A stretch of 64,000 nt of DNA from positions 1 through 64,000 of the forward strand of contig CALHNS010000014.1 of NCBI GenBank assembly GCA_938035125.1, written 5' to 3'. This DNA comes from an uncultured Granulosicoccaceae bacterium. Its GTDB lineage: Bacteria; Pseudomonadota; Gammaproteobacteria; Granulosicoccales; Granulosicoccaceae. A model generated the notes under the pieces. The model had not been told where the DNA came from and ran no database searches. It saw only the letters and a program-made list of their open reading frames with translations. Each line of letters opens with the position of its first letter. Positions within the stretch are counted from its first letter, which is position 1. The position numbers were made by a program, and so were the translations under genes. Positions 36,110-45,257 of this stretch are shown here, piece by piece.

Positions 36110-37012
36110 GTGAATCAAACAAACCATTCGAAGCGGCCTCCGCAGCTTTTTAAAAACTTATCGGCGAAAATTGCGTCCATTCCTATGATTCTCACCACTA
36201 TGGTGGTGTTTGTCGGCGGTACCACTTGGACGGTGGTTCATTCGTTTACTAATTCAAAGTTACTGCCGAAATTAAACTTTGTTGGCTTAGACCAATACGA
36301 GCGCTTGTGGAGTTCTCGTCGTTGGTTGATATCCATTGAGAATTTAGCGGTATTCGGGTTTTTCTCGTTAATTCTAATGATGGTGATCGGTTTCTTCCTG
36401 GCCACCTTGTTAGATCGGAAAGTGCGCGGTGAGAATATATTCCGCACCATTTTCTTATACCCGTTTGCGCTGAGTTTCATTGTTACAGGCTTGGCTTGGC
36501 AGTGGATATTGAACCCAGATTTGGGTTTGCAGCAAGTCATGCATGACCTAGGTTGGACAAGTTTTGAATTTAATCCACTGAACAGTGGCGATACAGTGAT
36601 CTACGGATTACTGATTGCAGCGATGTGGCAAGGCACCGGGCTAATCATGGTAATCATGTTGGCGGGTTTACGCGGCATTGATGATGACATTTGGAAAGCT
36701 GCGCGTGTGGACGGAATCGGTACCGTTAAAACGTACATAAAAATTATCATACCGATGATGCGCCCCGTGTTTGTTACTGCCTTGGTTATTGTTGCTAGTG
36801 GCATTATCAAGCTATATGACTTGGTGGTTGCGTTAACGAACGGCGGGCCTGGTTTGTCCTCTGAAGTACCTGCTAAGTACGTCATTAATTACATGTTTCG
36901 AGCTCAAAACTTAGGTCAAGGTTTTGCAGCTTCCACCATGATGTTGGTAACGGTGGCCATAATTTTGATTCCTTGGGCCTATTTGGAATTTGGAGGAAAA
37001 GATAATGGCTGA
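36110..37012 (+). CDS. ABC sugar transporter permease
   Basis: 300-aa, six-TM MalF-type permease. The EAA loop reads ....IWKAARVDGIGTVKTYIKII and the C-terminal part ALTNGGPGLSSEVPAKY is typical of glucose/mannose CUT1 permeases. GTG start at 36110; no better start exists. Overlaps the next permease start by 8 nt. Confidence 0.94.
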   Translation: MNQTNHSKRPPQLFKNLSAKIASIPMILTTMVVFVGGTTWTVVHSFTNSKLLPKLNFVGLDQYERLWSSRRWLISIENLAVFGFFSLILMMVIGFFLATLLDRKVRGENIFRTIFLYPFALSFIVTGLAWQWILNPDLGLQQVMHDLGWTSFEFNPLNSGDTVIYGLLIAAMWQGTGLIMVIMLAGLRGIDDDIWKAARVDGIGTVKTYIKIIIPMMRPVFVTALVIVASGIIKLYDLVVALTNGGPGLSSEVPAKYVINYMFRAQNLGQGFAASTMMLVTVAIILIPWAYLEFGGKDNG

Positions 37013-37898
37013 TGCGCTCACTGGGCCGTCAGGGCCACCACCTAAAAGAATTTTTTCTCGTACCAATATCATGCTGTACGGCACTTTGTTGGTAGTGTCG
37101 ATATATTACTTGCTGCCGTTGTATGTCATGGTGGTTACATCCCTTAAAGGGATGCCTGAAATTCGACTAGGTAATATTTTTGCACCCCCGTTGGAGGTTA
37201 CGTTTGAGCCTTGGGTTAAAGCCTGGTCAGAAGCGTGTACTGGTATAAATTGCGATGGCTTAAGTCGTGGATTTTGGAATTCGGTAAAAATATTAGTTCC
37301 CTCTTGTGCGCTTTCTATTGCCGTTGCTTCTGTCAACGGATATGCGCTGGCTCGCTGGAAATTCAAAGGCTCAGAATTATTTTTTAGTATTTTAATTGTG
37401 GGCGCTTTCATTCCCTATCAAACTATGTTGTACCCACTCGTAATCATTTTGCGCGAGTTGGGCCTTATGGGAAAATTAGGCGGTCTTGTGCTGGTGCATA
37501 CGGTTTTCGGCATGCCCATCCTTACGTTGTTGTTTAGAAATTACTTTGCAGGAATCCCAGAAGATCTTTTCAAAGCGGCGCGAGTGGACGGTGCAGGGTT
37601 TTGGGGTATTTATTTTCGAATCATGTTGCCGATGTCATTACCGATATTTGTTGTGGCTTTAATACTTCAAGTTACGGGTATTTGGAATGACTTTTTATTT
37701 GGTGTGATTTACACCAAGCCTGCAACGTATCCGATGACCGTGCAGCTGAATAATATCGTTAACTCAGTGCAAGGTATAAAAGAATACAACGTCAATATGG
37801 CTGCAACTCTATTAACGGGTGGCGTGCCACTTATTCTTTATTTTATATCTGGAAAATTATTCGTGCGCGGTATTGCCGCTGGTGCGGTAAAGGGATAG
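37005..37898 (+). CDS. ABC sugar transporter permease (second)
   Basis: 297-aa MalG-type permease with six TM segments and the EAA loop FKAARVDGAGFWGIYFRIMLP. ATG 37005 has an ideal ggagg site at 36992-36996; an upstream in-frame GTG is less likely. Overlaps the previous stop by 8 nt, as usual for coupled permease pairs. Confidence 0.94.
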   Translation: MADALTGPSGPPPKRIFSRTNIMLYGTLLVVSIYYLLPLYVMVVTSLKGMPEIRLGNIFAPPLEVTFEPWVKAWSEACTGINCDGLSRGFWNSVKILVPSCALSIAVASVNGYALARWKFKGSELFFSILIVGAFIPYQTMLYPLVIILRELGLMGKLGGLVLVHTVFGMPILTLLFRNYFAGIPEDLFKAARVDGAGFWGIYFRIMLPMSLPIFVVALILQVTGIWNDFLFGVIYTKPATYPMTVQLNNIVNSVQGIKEYNVNMAATLLTGGVPLILYFISGKLFVRGIAAGAVKG

Positions 37899-37914
37899 GG
37901 GCAAAGGCTTCACT

Positions 37915-38985
37915 ATGAATTCTGTTGAAATTAGAGAGCTGGATCTGTCTTTCGGTACGGTTAATGTTCTTGCTGGGTTAAATCTTGATATTGCTCAAGG
38001 GGAATTTTTAGTTCTTCTGGGTTCTTCAGGGTGCGGGAAGTCAACCTTATTAAATTGCATTGCTGGTTTGTTGGATGTATCGGCTGGGCAAATTTTCATA
38101 CAAGGTAAGAATGTCACCTGGGCGCAACCTAGTGAGCGCGGCATTGGCATGGTATTCCAAAGCTATGCGTTGTATCCGCAAATGACGGTAGAAGGTAATT
38201 TATCGTTTGGTTTGAAAAACCAACGTATGGATAAAGAAGAAATAAAGAAAAGAGTCAGTAAGGCTTCTGAAATACTTCAAATTGAATCGCTGCTTAAGCG
38301 TAAGCCCGCTGCATTGTCAGGTGGGCAGCGCCAGCGAGTCGCTATTGGGCGGGCGTTAGTGCGCGATGTCGATGTATTTTTGTTTGATGAACCTTTGTCT
38401 AATTTAGATGCAAAACTTCGAACCGATTTACGGGTTGAGTTAAAGCTATTGCATCGTAAATTAGGTAACACCATGATTTATGTGACTCACGATCAGGTAG
38501 AGGCAATGACTCTTGCTGATCGCATAGCGGTTATGAAAGATGGTGTCATTCAACAGCTAGGCGACCCCAACACTATTTATTCAAAGCCCACTAATAAATA
38601 CGTTGCAGATTTTATCGGTTCTCCGTCAATGAATTTTTTCAAAGGCCCTGTGGAAAACGGAGCCATGCAAATCAATAACGAATCGGTTAGTTTGGCTAAA
38701 TACGATTTTCATAAACCCTATAACGGTTTAGCCTGGTTGGGTATCAGGCCAGAGCATGTTCGTTCTGGTTCTGATGCAAACGACTGTGACTTTAATGCCA
38801 CAGTGGTGGTTGATTTGGTTGAGCCAATGGGGGCAGATACCCTAGTTTGGTCAACCCTTCAAGATAATCCCTTTCGTTTTCGGGTGGAAGGTCAAACCGA
38901 TATTAAACAGGGCGATAAAATTTCAATTGGCTTTGAAATTGAGCGAACATCGTTATTTGATATAGACACTGAAATTCGCCTTTAA
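37915..38985 (+). CDS. ABC sugar transporter ATP-binding protein (UgpC/MalK type)
   Basis: 356 aa. Walker A GSSGCGKST, Q-loop VFQSYALYPQMT, signature LSGGQRQRVAIGRAL, Walker B DVFLFDEPLSNLDA, H-loop YVTHDQVEA. The C-terminal ~110 residues form a TOBE/OB-type regulatory domain (LGIRPEHVRSG). It energises the preceding two permeases. Confidence 0.96.
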   Translation: MNSVEIRELDLSFGTVNVLAGLNLDIAQGEFLVLLGSSGCGKSTLLNCIAGLLDVSAGQIFIQGKNVTWAQPSERGIGMVFQSYALYPQMTVEGNLSFGLKNQRMDKEEIKKRVSKASEILQIESLLKRKPAALSGGQRQRVAIGRALVRDVDVFLFDEPLSNLDAKLRTDLRVELKLLHRKLGNTMIYVTHDQVEAMTLADRIAVMKDGVIQQLGDPNTIYSKPTNKYVADFIGSPSMNFFKGPVENGAMQINNESVSLAKYDFHKPYNGLAWLGIRPEHVRSGSDANDCDFNATVVVDLVEPMGADTLVWSTLQDNPFRFRVEGQTDIKQGDKISIGFEIERTSLFDIDTEIRL

Positions 38986-39010
38986 TTTATTTCGGTTAAG
39001 TACTCAATTT

Positions 39011-39042
39011 TCATTAACTCATTAACTCATTAACTCATTAGC
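39011..39042 (+). repeat. Four tandem 8-bp units
   Basis: tcattaac three times perfectly, then tcattagc, immediately before the isomerase gene (ATG at 39061) and 25 nt after the ATPase stop. Short-period repeats can change copy number by slippage; because it is in a leader it would change spacing, not frame. Confidence 0.8.
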
Positions 39043-39060
39043 TTATAGGTTTGTTGCGTA

Positions 39061-39807
39061 ATGGTCGTATCCTTCCAATTGTATTCTGCTCGTTCAATGC
39101 CCGATCAGTATTCTTTTTTAAAAGAGCTGGCTAGCTTGGGTTACACACAGGTTGAAGGGTATCCGGGCGTTTTTGAAGATTCTGTTCGTTATAAAGCCGC
39201 GCTGGATGAGGCTGGGTTGTCTATGCCTTCTGCGCACATAGCGTTAGATTCATTAGAATCTGATTTGGATAGCCAGATAAAAATATGCAATACATTGGGC
39301 ATTAAACAGGTTTACGTTCCTTATCTAGATGCAGATAAACGACCCGTTGATAGCGAAGGATATAAAGGTATTGCTCAGCGCATGTCGGTATTGTTAAAGG
39401 CGCTTAGCGATCAGGGAATAAGCTTAGGTTGGCACAATCATGAATTTGAAATGGTGGCCTTGGATGATGGCGGAATCCCAATGGAAGTAATGCTGAATGA
39501 AGCACCCGAGATGAGTTGGGAGGCAGATTTAGCGTGGGTAGCCTTTGCAAAGGCTGATCCGTTTGCTTATGTGGAAAGTTGGGGTTCAAGAATCAGTGCG
39601 GTTCACGTTAAGGATTTAGCCGTTGCCGGTGAAAAAACTGATGAAGATGGTTGGGCTGATGTGGGTGAAGGGGTTATCGGTTGGAAAGCATTGAGTGCAA
39701 AAGTTTGCGAATGTGCGCCCAAGGCATTGCATGTTATGGAGCACGATAATCCTTCTGATGTTATGCGCTTTGCCTCCAAAAGCATTAACAACTACAACTC
39801 CTACTGA
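39061..39807 (+). CDS. Sugar phosphate isomerase/epimerase (xylose-isomerase-like TIM barrel)
   Basis: 248 aa TIM-barrel metal-dependent enzyme: FQLYSARSMPDQYSFLKEL, ISLGWHNHEFEM, SWEADLAWVAFA, VHVKDLAV, EHDNPS. The metal ligands typical of this group (His/Glu/Asp) are apparent in these motifs. Such enzymes in sugar clusters act on keto-sugars or as epimerases. It follows the ABC genes and precedes a dehydrogenase, consistent with catabolism of an imported sugar or glycoside. Confidence 0.9.
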   Translation: MVVSFQLYSARSMPDQYSFLKELASLGYTQVEGYPGVFEDSVRYKAALDEAGLSMPSAHIALDSLESDLDSQIKICNTLGIKQVYVPYLDADKRPVDSEGYKGIAQRMSVLLKALSDQGISLGWHNHEFEMVALDDGGIPMEVMLNEAPEMSWEADLAWVAFAKADPFAYVESWGSRISAVHVKDLAVAGEKTDEDGWADVGEGVIGWKALSAKVCECAPKALHVMEHDNPSDVMRFASKSINNYNSY

Positions 39808-39826
39808 TATCTAAAGGCTCAATTAA

Positions 39827-40954
39827 ATGACTACCAATCTCGGTGTTGGCATTATCGGATGCGGAAATATTTCAAGCGCCTATATGTCGCTAGGGCCTTT
39901 ATTTAAAGGCATTGATGTTAAAGCCTGCGCCGATATGAATATCGACGCTGCCAAAGCGCGTAGTGAAGAATTTGGTATTGATGCGTTAAGCGTTGATGCG
40001 CTTCTCGCTCGTGAAGACATCGATATTGTTGTCAATCTAACGGTCCCTGCTGCCCACTTTGAAATCGGCATGCGGGTTTTAGATGCGGGTAAGCATCTTT
40101 ATTCTGAAAAACCGTTTGTGTTAAGTGTTTCTGAAGGTGAGCAGCTATTAGCAAAAGCATCGGCATCTGATTTACGCATAGGCTCTGCGCCAGATACTTT
40201 TCTTGGAGGCTCACACCAATTGGCTCGTCACTTAATCGACCAAGGAGAGGTTGGTAAAATTCTATCGGGCACCGCAATTGTGCAAGGTCATGGCATGGAA
40301 GATTGGCATCCTAATCCCGATTTTTTCTTTTTGCCTGGTGCAGGGCCTGTGTTGGATATCGGCCCTTATTACATATCCAATCTGGTGCAGTTAATTGGTC
40401 CTGTTAAAGAAGTGCTGGCGATGTCCAGCACGGCGCAAAGTGAAAGAACCATTGGTAATGGTCCGCGATTAGGTGAACAAGTGCCTGTAAAAACGCCCAC
40501 AACTATCCACGCAATCTTGCGCTTTGAGAACGGCGCTCAGATAACGTTATTAACGTCTTGGGATGTGTGGTCGCATTCGCATAGCAATATGGAGTTGTAT
40601 GGGGAGCTCGGGAGTTTGTTTATTCCCGATCCGAATTTTTTTGGTGGTGAGGTTCACGTAACTAAAAAAGCGGAGAATGTGGCTTTACCCACTTGGGAAC
40701 ACCCATTTTTGAAAGAGAACTTTGGAGACGACAACGAGCACGCCAACTACCGAGGCGCAGGCTTATCGGATATGGCGTTAGCGATCCAAGAAGATCGTGC
40801 CCATCGCTGTTCGGCAGAATTCTCTCATCATGTTGTGGATGTCATGACGTCCATTCTTACAGCGGGAGAGACGGGCGGTCTAGTTTCTATCAGCACGCGT
40901 TGTGAGCGGCCCGAGCCGTTAGATGGTTCGGCTGCGGTTGCTTTAATGGTGTAA
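39827..40954 (+). CDS. Gfo/Idh/MocA family NAD(P)-dependent oxidoreductase
   Basis: N-terminal Rossmann domain (GVGIIGCGNISSAYMSL), followed by EKPFVLSVSEGEQLL (the EKP motif with catalytic-region Lys) and a C-terminal beta-sheet domain with GPVLDIGPYYISNLVQL. Members oxidise sugars or glycosides at a hydroxyl carbon. 375 aa is typical. End of the sugar operon; together with the isomerase it suggests oxidation of an imported carbohydrate to a 3-keto or related product (inference). Confidence 0.92.
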   Translation: MTTNLGVGIIGCGNISSAYMSLGPLFKGIDVKACADMNIDAAKARSEEFGIDALSVDALLAREDIDIVVNLTVPAAHFEIGMRVLDAGKHLYSEKPFVLSVSEGEQLLAKASASDLRIGSAPDTFLGGSHQLARHLIDQGEVGKILSGTAIVQGHGMEDWHPNPDFFFLPGAGPVLDIGPYYISNLVQLIGPVKEVLAMSSTAQSERTIGNGPRLGEQVPVKTPTTIHAILRFENGAQITLLTSWDVWSHSHSNMELYGELGSLFIPDPNFFGGEVHVTKKAENVALPTWEHPFLKENFGDDNEHANYRGAGLSDMALAIQEDRAHRCSAEFSHHVVDVMTSILTAGETGGLVSISTRCERPEPLDGSAAVALMV

Positions 40955-40959
40955 GTTAA

Positions 40960-40989
40960 TTGACGTAAGGTGCCCGCACCCTCTATCAA
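40960..40989 (+). promoter_or_regulatory. Candidate sigma-70 promoter for the ferredoxin/AOR genes
   Basis: TTGACG (40960-40965) and TATCAA (40984-40989) separated by 18 nt, located ~95 nt before the ferredoxin start in a 128-nt intergenic gap. Suggests that the ferredoxin/AOR pair can be transcribed independently of the sugar operon. Confidence 0.35.
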
Positions 40990-41082
40990 AATAACCCTAT
41001 TTCTCTTGTGGTTAGTACCCATTCTCTGATATCTTCGGGAAAACGCAAAATAAATAAGAAATTTAACTGGAGGAAAGCACAC

Positions 41083-41556
41083 ATGCAAAAGTCCCTGCAC
41101 ATTGATCCAGGCAAGTGTACTGGTTGCCTGCAATGCGAATCGGCTTGTTCGCTTGAAAACGAAGGGCTCTTCAACCCTTCAAAATCCCGAATTAAGGTTT
41201 TTACCTTCCATGATGAGGGCCGTTTCGTTCCTTATACCTGCACTCAATGCGATGAAGCCTGGTGCATGCAAGCCTGCCCGGTGGATGCCATTGTTCTGAA
41301 CCCCCTTAATGGTTCGAAAGATGTGAAATCCGATGTATGCGTAGGTTGTAAGGTCTGCACCATCGCCTGCCCGTTCGGTACTATCAACTACAACGCCGAT
41401 ACCGGCAAAGTAATCAAGTGCGATCTTTGCGGCGGAGATCCTGCGTGTGCGACAGCATGCCCAACCGATGCCATTTCTTACATTGACGCCAATGCAACTG
41501 GCCTCGATAAAATGCGTGCGTGGGCGGCTAAAACCGACAACACAGCTAACGCCTAA
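41083..41556 (+). CDS. aorA: Four-cluster ferredoxin subunit, AorA-like
   Basis: 157 aa with 16 cysteines in four groups: C12/15/18/22, C53/56/61/65, C86/89/92/96 and C113/116/122/126, enough for four [4Fe-4S] clusters. This matches the electron-transfer subunit of bacterial aldehyde oxidoreductase. ATG 41083 has an excellent ggagg site; the open frame upstream from 41008 is rejected. Directly upstream of the catalytic subunit gene. Confidence 0.93.
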   Translation: MQKSLHIDPGKCTGCLQCESACSLENEGLFNPSKSRIKVFTFHDEGRFVPYTCTQCDEAWCMQACPVDAIVLNPLNGSKDVKSDVCVGCKVCTIACPFGTINYNADTGKVIKCDLCGGDPACATACPTDAISYIDANATGLDKMRAWAAKTDNTANA

Positions 41557-41573
41557 TAACCGGAGACACAAGC

Positions 41574-43430
41574 ATGGCCTGGACAAGAAAACTCCTGCGC
41601 GTGAACCTCACCGCTGGCACCATCACCGAAGAAGCGCTCAATATGCAATGGGCGAACGACTACCTCGGGCAACGTGGTTTAGCCACACGCTACTTAGTTG
41701 AAGAAATCGACCCTACCTGCGACCCATTAGGGCCCGACAACAAATTCATCATGGCAACCGGCCCCTTAACCGGCACCAATGCATCCACAGCAGGGCGTTA
41801 CTCCTGTTTGTGTAAAAGCCCACTAACCAACGCGCTTGCGTGTTCGAATTCTGGTGGTTTTTTTGGTGCTGAAATGAAGTTTGCTGGTTGGGACATGATC
41901 ATTTTCGAAGGCAAAGCCTCCAGCCCGATGTACATGAACATCGAAAACGACAAAGCAGAATTGCTACCAGCCGATGATATGTGGGGAAAATCGGTGTGGG
42001 AAGCGGACAAAATGCTACGTACCAAGCACACAGACCCCCAAGTTCGTATCGCAGCCGTGGGTCGAAGCGCTGAAGAAGGCAATTTATACGCAGCGGTGGT
42101 TAATGACTTGCATCGTGCGGCAGGTAGAAGTGGTGTGGGCACGGTTATGGCGTCCAAAAACCTTAAAGCGGTGGTTATTCGTGGCACCAAAGGCGTTGGT
42201 AATGTCGATAACCCGAAAGCCTTTATGGAAACCACTAACGCAGGTAAAGCGGTATTAGCTGAAAACCCTGTTACTGGGCAAGGCCTACCCACTTACGGCA
42301 CGCAAGTGTTGATGAACGTAATCAATGAGGTTGGCGCGTTGCCTACTCGCAACATGCGTGAAACGCAATTCGAGGGTGCGGCTGATGTTTCGGGTGAAGC
42401 AATGCACGAACCTAGAAAATCTGATGGTAAGCCAAACTTAACCACCAACGGTGCGTGTTACGCCTGCACCATTGCGTGTGGTCGAATATCTACTATCGAT
42501 CGAACTCACTTCTCGGTAAAAGACAAGCCTGAATACTGGATCGCCTCTGGTGGGCTTGAGTATGAAGCCGCTTGGGCTTTGGGCCCCGATACGGGAGTGG
42601 ATGATATAGATGCACTCACCTACGTTAACTTCTTGTGCAACGAAGACGGTATGGATCCAATCTCATTTGGTTCAACCGTTGCCGCTGCCATGGAATTGTT
42701 TGAAGAAGGCGCCATAACGACAGAGCATACCGGTGGGGTTGAACTGAAATTTGGTTCTGCTGAAGCACTGTGTTGGGCAGCTGAAATGACAGCCAAGGGC
42801 GAGGGCTTCGGTAAAGACATTGGCCTGGGTTCAAAGCGTTTATGTGAAAAGTACGGCCGACCTGAATTATCCATGACGGTTAAAGGGCAAGAATTTCCCG
42901 CCTACGATCCTCGTGGCATTCAAGGTATGGGCTTGGCTTATGCCACATCAAACCGTGGTGCGTGTCACTTACGTGGTTACACAGTTGCCTCTGAAATTTT
43001 GGGTATTCCTGAGAAAACCGATCCACTGGAAACTGCTGGTAAGCCGGGTTTGGTTAAGGCCTTCCAAGATGCTACTGCGGCCGTTGATTCAGCTGGTCTG
43101 TGCGTGTTCACTACCTTTGCATGGACGATGGATGACATCGCGCCACAGGTTGATGCCGCGTGTGAAGGCGATTGGTCTGCTGAGCGCATGATGGAAGTGG
43201 GTGAACGTATCTGGAATATGGAACGTGTGTTCAATGCCGCAGCCGGTGTGGGTGGTGATCAAGATACCTTGCCACCACGACTACTCAATGATGGCGCAAA
43301 TTCTGGGCCTGCAAAAGGTAAGGTCTCTGGCTTGAAAGAGATGTTGCCTGAGTATTATGAACTTCGTGGTTGGAACGCCGATGGTTCTGTTTCAGATGCC
43401 ACTAAGCAAAAGTTCGGACTGCCTGCATAG
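41574..43430 (+). CDS. aorB: Aldehyde:ferredoxin oxidoreductase catalytic subunit, AorB-like
   Basis: 618 aa, the size of the catalytic subunit of bacterial AOR. N-terminal domain with the family's AGRYSCLCKSPLTNA and RAAGRSGVGTVMASKNLKAV. [4Fe-4S] ligands C295, C298, C302 (CYACTIAC) and a probable fourth at C510. H465 (GACHLRGY) matches the position of the active-site His. Known members bind a bis-pterin tungsten cofactor and reversibly oxidise aldehydes to acids. Starts 17 nt after the ferredoxin gene. A strong terminator follows. Whether metal is W or Mo cannot be told. Confidence 0.94.
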   Translation: MAWTRKLLRVNLTAGTITEEALNMQWANDYLGQRGLATRYLVEEIDPTCDPLGPDNKFIMATGPLTGTNASTAGRYSCLCKSPLTNALACSNSGGFFGAEMKFAGWDMIIFEGKASSPMYMNIENDKAELLPADDMWGKSVWEADKMLRTKHTDPQVRIAAVGRSAEEGNLYAAVVNDLHRAAGRSGVGTVMASKNLKAVVIRGTKGVGNVDNPKAFMETTNAGKAVLAENPVTGQGLPTYGTQVLMNVINEVGALPTRNMRETQFEGAADVSGEAMHEPRKSDGKPNLTTNGACYACTIACGRISTIDRTHFSVKDKPEYWIASGGLEYEAAWALGPDTGVDDIDALTYVNFLCNEDGMDPISFGSTVAAAMELFEEGAITTEHTGGVELKFGSAEALCWAAEMTAKGEGFGKDIGLGSKRLCEKYGRPELSMTVKGQEFPAYDPRGIQGMGLAYATSNRGACHLRGYTVASEILGIPEKTDPLETAGKPGLVKAFQDATAAVDSAGLCVFTTFAWTMDDIAPQVDAACEGDWSAERMMEVGERIWNMERVFNAAAGVGGDQDTLPPRLLNDGANSGPAKGKVSGLKEMLPEYYELRGWNADGSVSDATKQKFGLPA

Positions 43431-43490
43431 TGTCAGTCTGTTAGGTGTGTTCGGATAAATTCTTAATTTGCCGAACACAATGTACGTGTA

Positions 43491-43521
43491 AACGGCCCTT
43501 CATAGTAAGGGCCGTTTTTTT
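43491..43521 (+). terminator. Rho-independent terminator after the AOR genes
   Basis: aacggccctt (43491-43500) / aagggccgtt (43507-43516), 6-nt loop, followed by a T run to 43521. Textbook intrinsic terminator closing the AOR-type genes. Confidence 0.93.
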
Positions 43522-43600
43522 GTCTTTAATTTACTGAGGTTTCATGGCCCTAGATGGGGCTTAATGGCGTCGAAACGGGTAGATGTGATAACGTTTCCCC

Positions 43601-43948
43601 ATGAGTACACAAACACCAATGTCCAAAGATTTAGTCAGGCCCTCAAGCATTCTTGATGGAGTGGCAGCTGATACATGGCAGGCATACAACGCTATGCAAA
43701 CCACTAAACAACGCCATTACGATTTGCTACAAATATTAGAAAATAAGAAGAAGAAATTTAATCTTGATCCAACAGAAAATGATCGAGTGTTGCTACAAAA
43801 TCTTTTATCAGACCATGATGCGCAAGTGAAACGATTTACCGCAGCCAGTAATGAATTGAAGACACAAGACGCACCCGCCCATACGGCTTTGTTTGTTTAT
43901 ATTGGGCAAGTAGCGGCATTAACCGCTGATGGGGAAGTGCACCACTAA
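43601..43948 (+). CDS. Hypothetical 115-aa protein
   Basis: No family recognised. A helical, Lys-rich middle (ILENKKKKFNLDPTENDRVLLQNLLSDHDAQVKRF) suggests a small coiled or helical bundle. Predicted cytoplasmic. Lies after a terminator, with its own promoter likely, and converges on the OmpA-like gene with 3 nt between. Confidence 0.65.
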   Translation: MSTQTPMSKDLVRPSSILDGVAADTWQAYNAMQTTKQRHYDLLQILENKKKKFNLDPTENDRVLLQNLLSDHDAQVKRFTAASNELKTQDAPAHTALFVYIGQVAALTADGEVHH

Positions 43949-43951
43949 TAT

Positions 43952-45187
43952 TTACTGATTTTTTTGAATGAGCGTTAGTTCAATACGGCGATTGCCTAAG
44001 CGGCCATCGCTGGTGGCGTTATCAAATAAAGGAAACTGTTCGCCATAACCTTTTGCACGTATTTGATTTGGATTGACCCCGCGCAATAAAAGGTAATACC
44101 GCACGGTTTCTGATCGCTTCTTTGCAAGTGCAAGATTGGTGTCAACTTGTCCTGCGTTATCAGTATGTGCGCCAATTTCGAAATGCTGATCTGTACGTTG
44201 TAATGCTTCAGCCAATCGATCTAATGCTTCTCTTGAGCCAATATCCAAATAACTGAAACCACTGGGGAATCGAACGTCTTTTAAAACGATGTTAGTCATA
44301 TCATCACAACCCAATAAACGGGTCCAAGATGATGTTTCGGTTTCAAGATTTTGTGTTGCTGTGTGTTTGTTGGCAGGGTGGGCAGTTGCGTTAGCCGCAA
44401 TTTCTGCTTTGGGTTCTGCAATAGGTTCTGCGTTGATTGTTAAGGCATCAACACTAGACTGATTCGTATGCGTTTCCCTGCACACATCGCGATAATCTGG
44501 CACAGAATCATTGTCGATATCTTTTGCACATAAATCAGGGTTGTCGGGTGTTGGAAAACAAAATACGTTGTTAACTTCGGCTTGGCTAAGTTTTTTTCCC
44601 GTAGGTTGCTTACTTGTCGTTTTGTATTCGATGGTTAAGGTAACGGCGAAGCGCTCTGTTTGTTCATACGATAATTCGTTCTCGCTGAGTTGCCATCTAC
44701 CCATATCCTCAGATATAGCGCTATAGCTGGTTAATTCAATGCTGTTTGGGAATACCCATGTGTAGCTTGAGCGTGTGATGTCGCCATTTTCCACAGCAAA
44801 ATTTTGAGGTAACGAAGGGATGGATAGCTGAAAAGTATTGGGGCCGGTTTGTAAGAGTTCGTCTTCGTACTGGTATTGATAGCGAATTAAGGCAACGCCA
44901 TCCCACAGCTGAATAGGATTCGTTCGCTCAAATGCATTTTCTTGATGCATCGCTTTGTTAGGCCCGAGGAAGCGTAGATGTCTGGCATCTGGCTCTACGG
45001 GAATATCGAGGGCCACCAGAGGGCCATCCGAGGCGATAGTATGTTGCACCGTAACGCTTCTTCCATCATCACTCACAATGAATAAAGCATCGCTGGTAGC
45101 CGATGCTGCGAATAGAGGCTGTGCAATCATTGCGCAAATCAGTAGGTTGCCAGTGCCGGTGATCAGTCGTAATAAAAAACGTGGCAT
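43952..45187 (-). CDS. OmpA-domain envelope protein
   Basis: Signal peptide at residues 1-28, an unknown beta-rich N-terminal domain, a Ca-binding-like [12 protein letters not shown] stretch (thrombospondin type 3 pattern) about residue 225, and a C-terminal OmpA/peptidoglycan-binding domain ([41 protein letters not shown]). Anchors the outer membrane or a periplasmic complex to peptidoglycan. Divergent from trpS. Confidence 0.9.
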   Translation of the reverse strand: MPRFLLRLITGTGNLLICAMIAQPLFAASATSDALFIVSDDGRSVTVQHTIASDGPLVALDIPVEPDARHLRFLGPNKAMHQENAFERTNPIQLWDGVALIRYQYQYEDELLQTGPNTFQLSIPSLPQNFAVENGDITRSSYTWVFPNSIELTSYSAISEDMGRWQLSENELSYEQTERFAVTLTIEYKTTSKQPTGKKLSQAEVNNVFCFPTPDNPDLCAKDIDNDSVPDYRDVCRETHTNQSSVDALTINAEPIAEPKAEIAANATAHPANKHTATQNLETETSSWTRLLGCDDMTNIVLKDVRFPSGFSYLDIGSREALDRLAEALQRTDQHFEIGAHTDNAGQVDTNLALAKKRSETVRYYLLLRGVNPNQIRAKGYGEQFPLFDNATSDGRLGNRRIELTLIQKNQ

Positions 45188-45257
45188 GGGTGGGTTCTCG
45201 ACTTACTTGTGGGTCAGTTTTGTGTCTGAAGTTACTGGCGGCGTTACAATACCAAAT

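Noticed and set aside
39011-39042. CRISPR-like array
   Set aside because: Units of only 8 bp without spacers; simple tandem repeat.
41008-41082. Upstream start for the ferredoxin gene
   Set aside because: The ATG at 41083 has a perfect ribosome-binding site and the extension lacks any conserved residues.
44955-45257. Long 5' extension of the trpS frame
   Set aside because: It lies over the divergent OmpA-like gene and its sequence is unrelated to TrpS; ATG 45258 gives the standard length.
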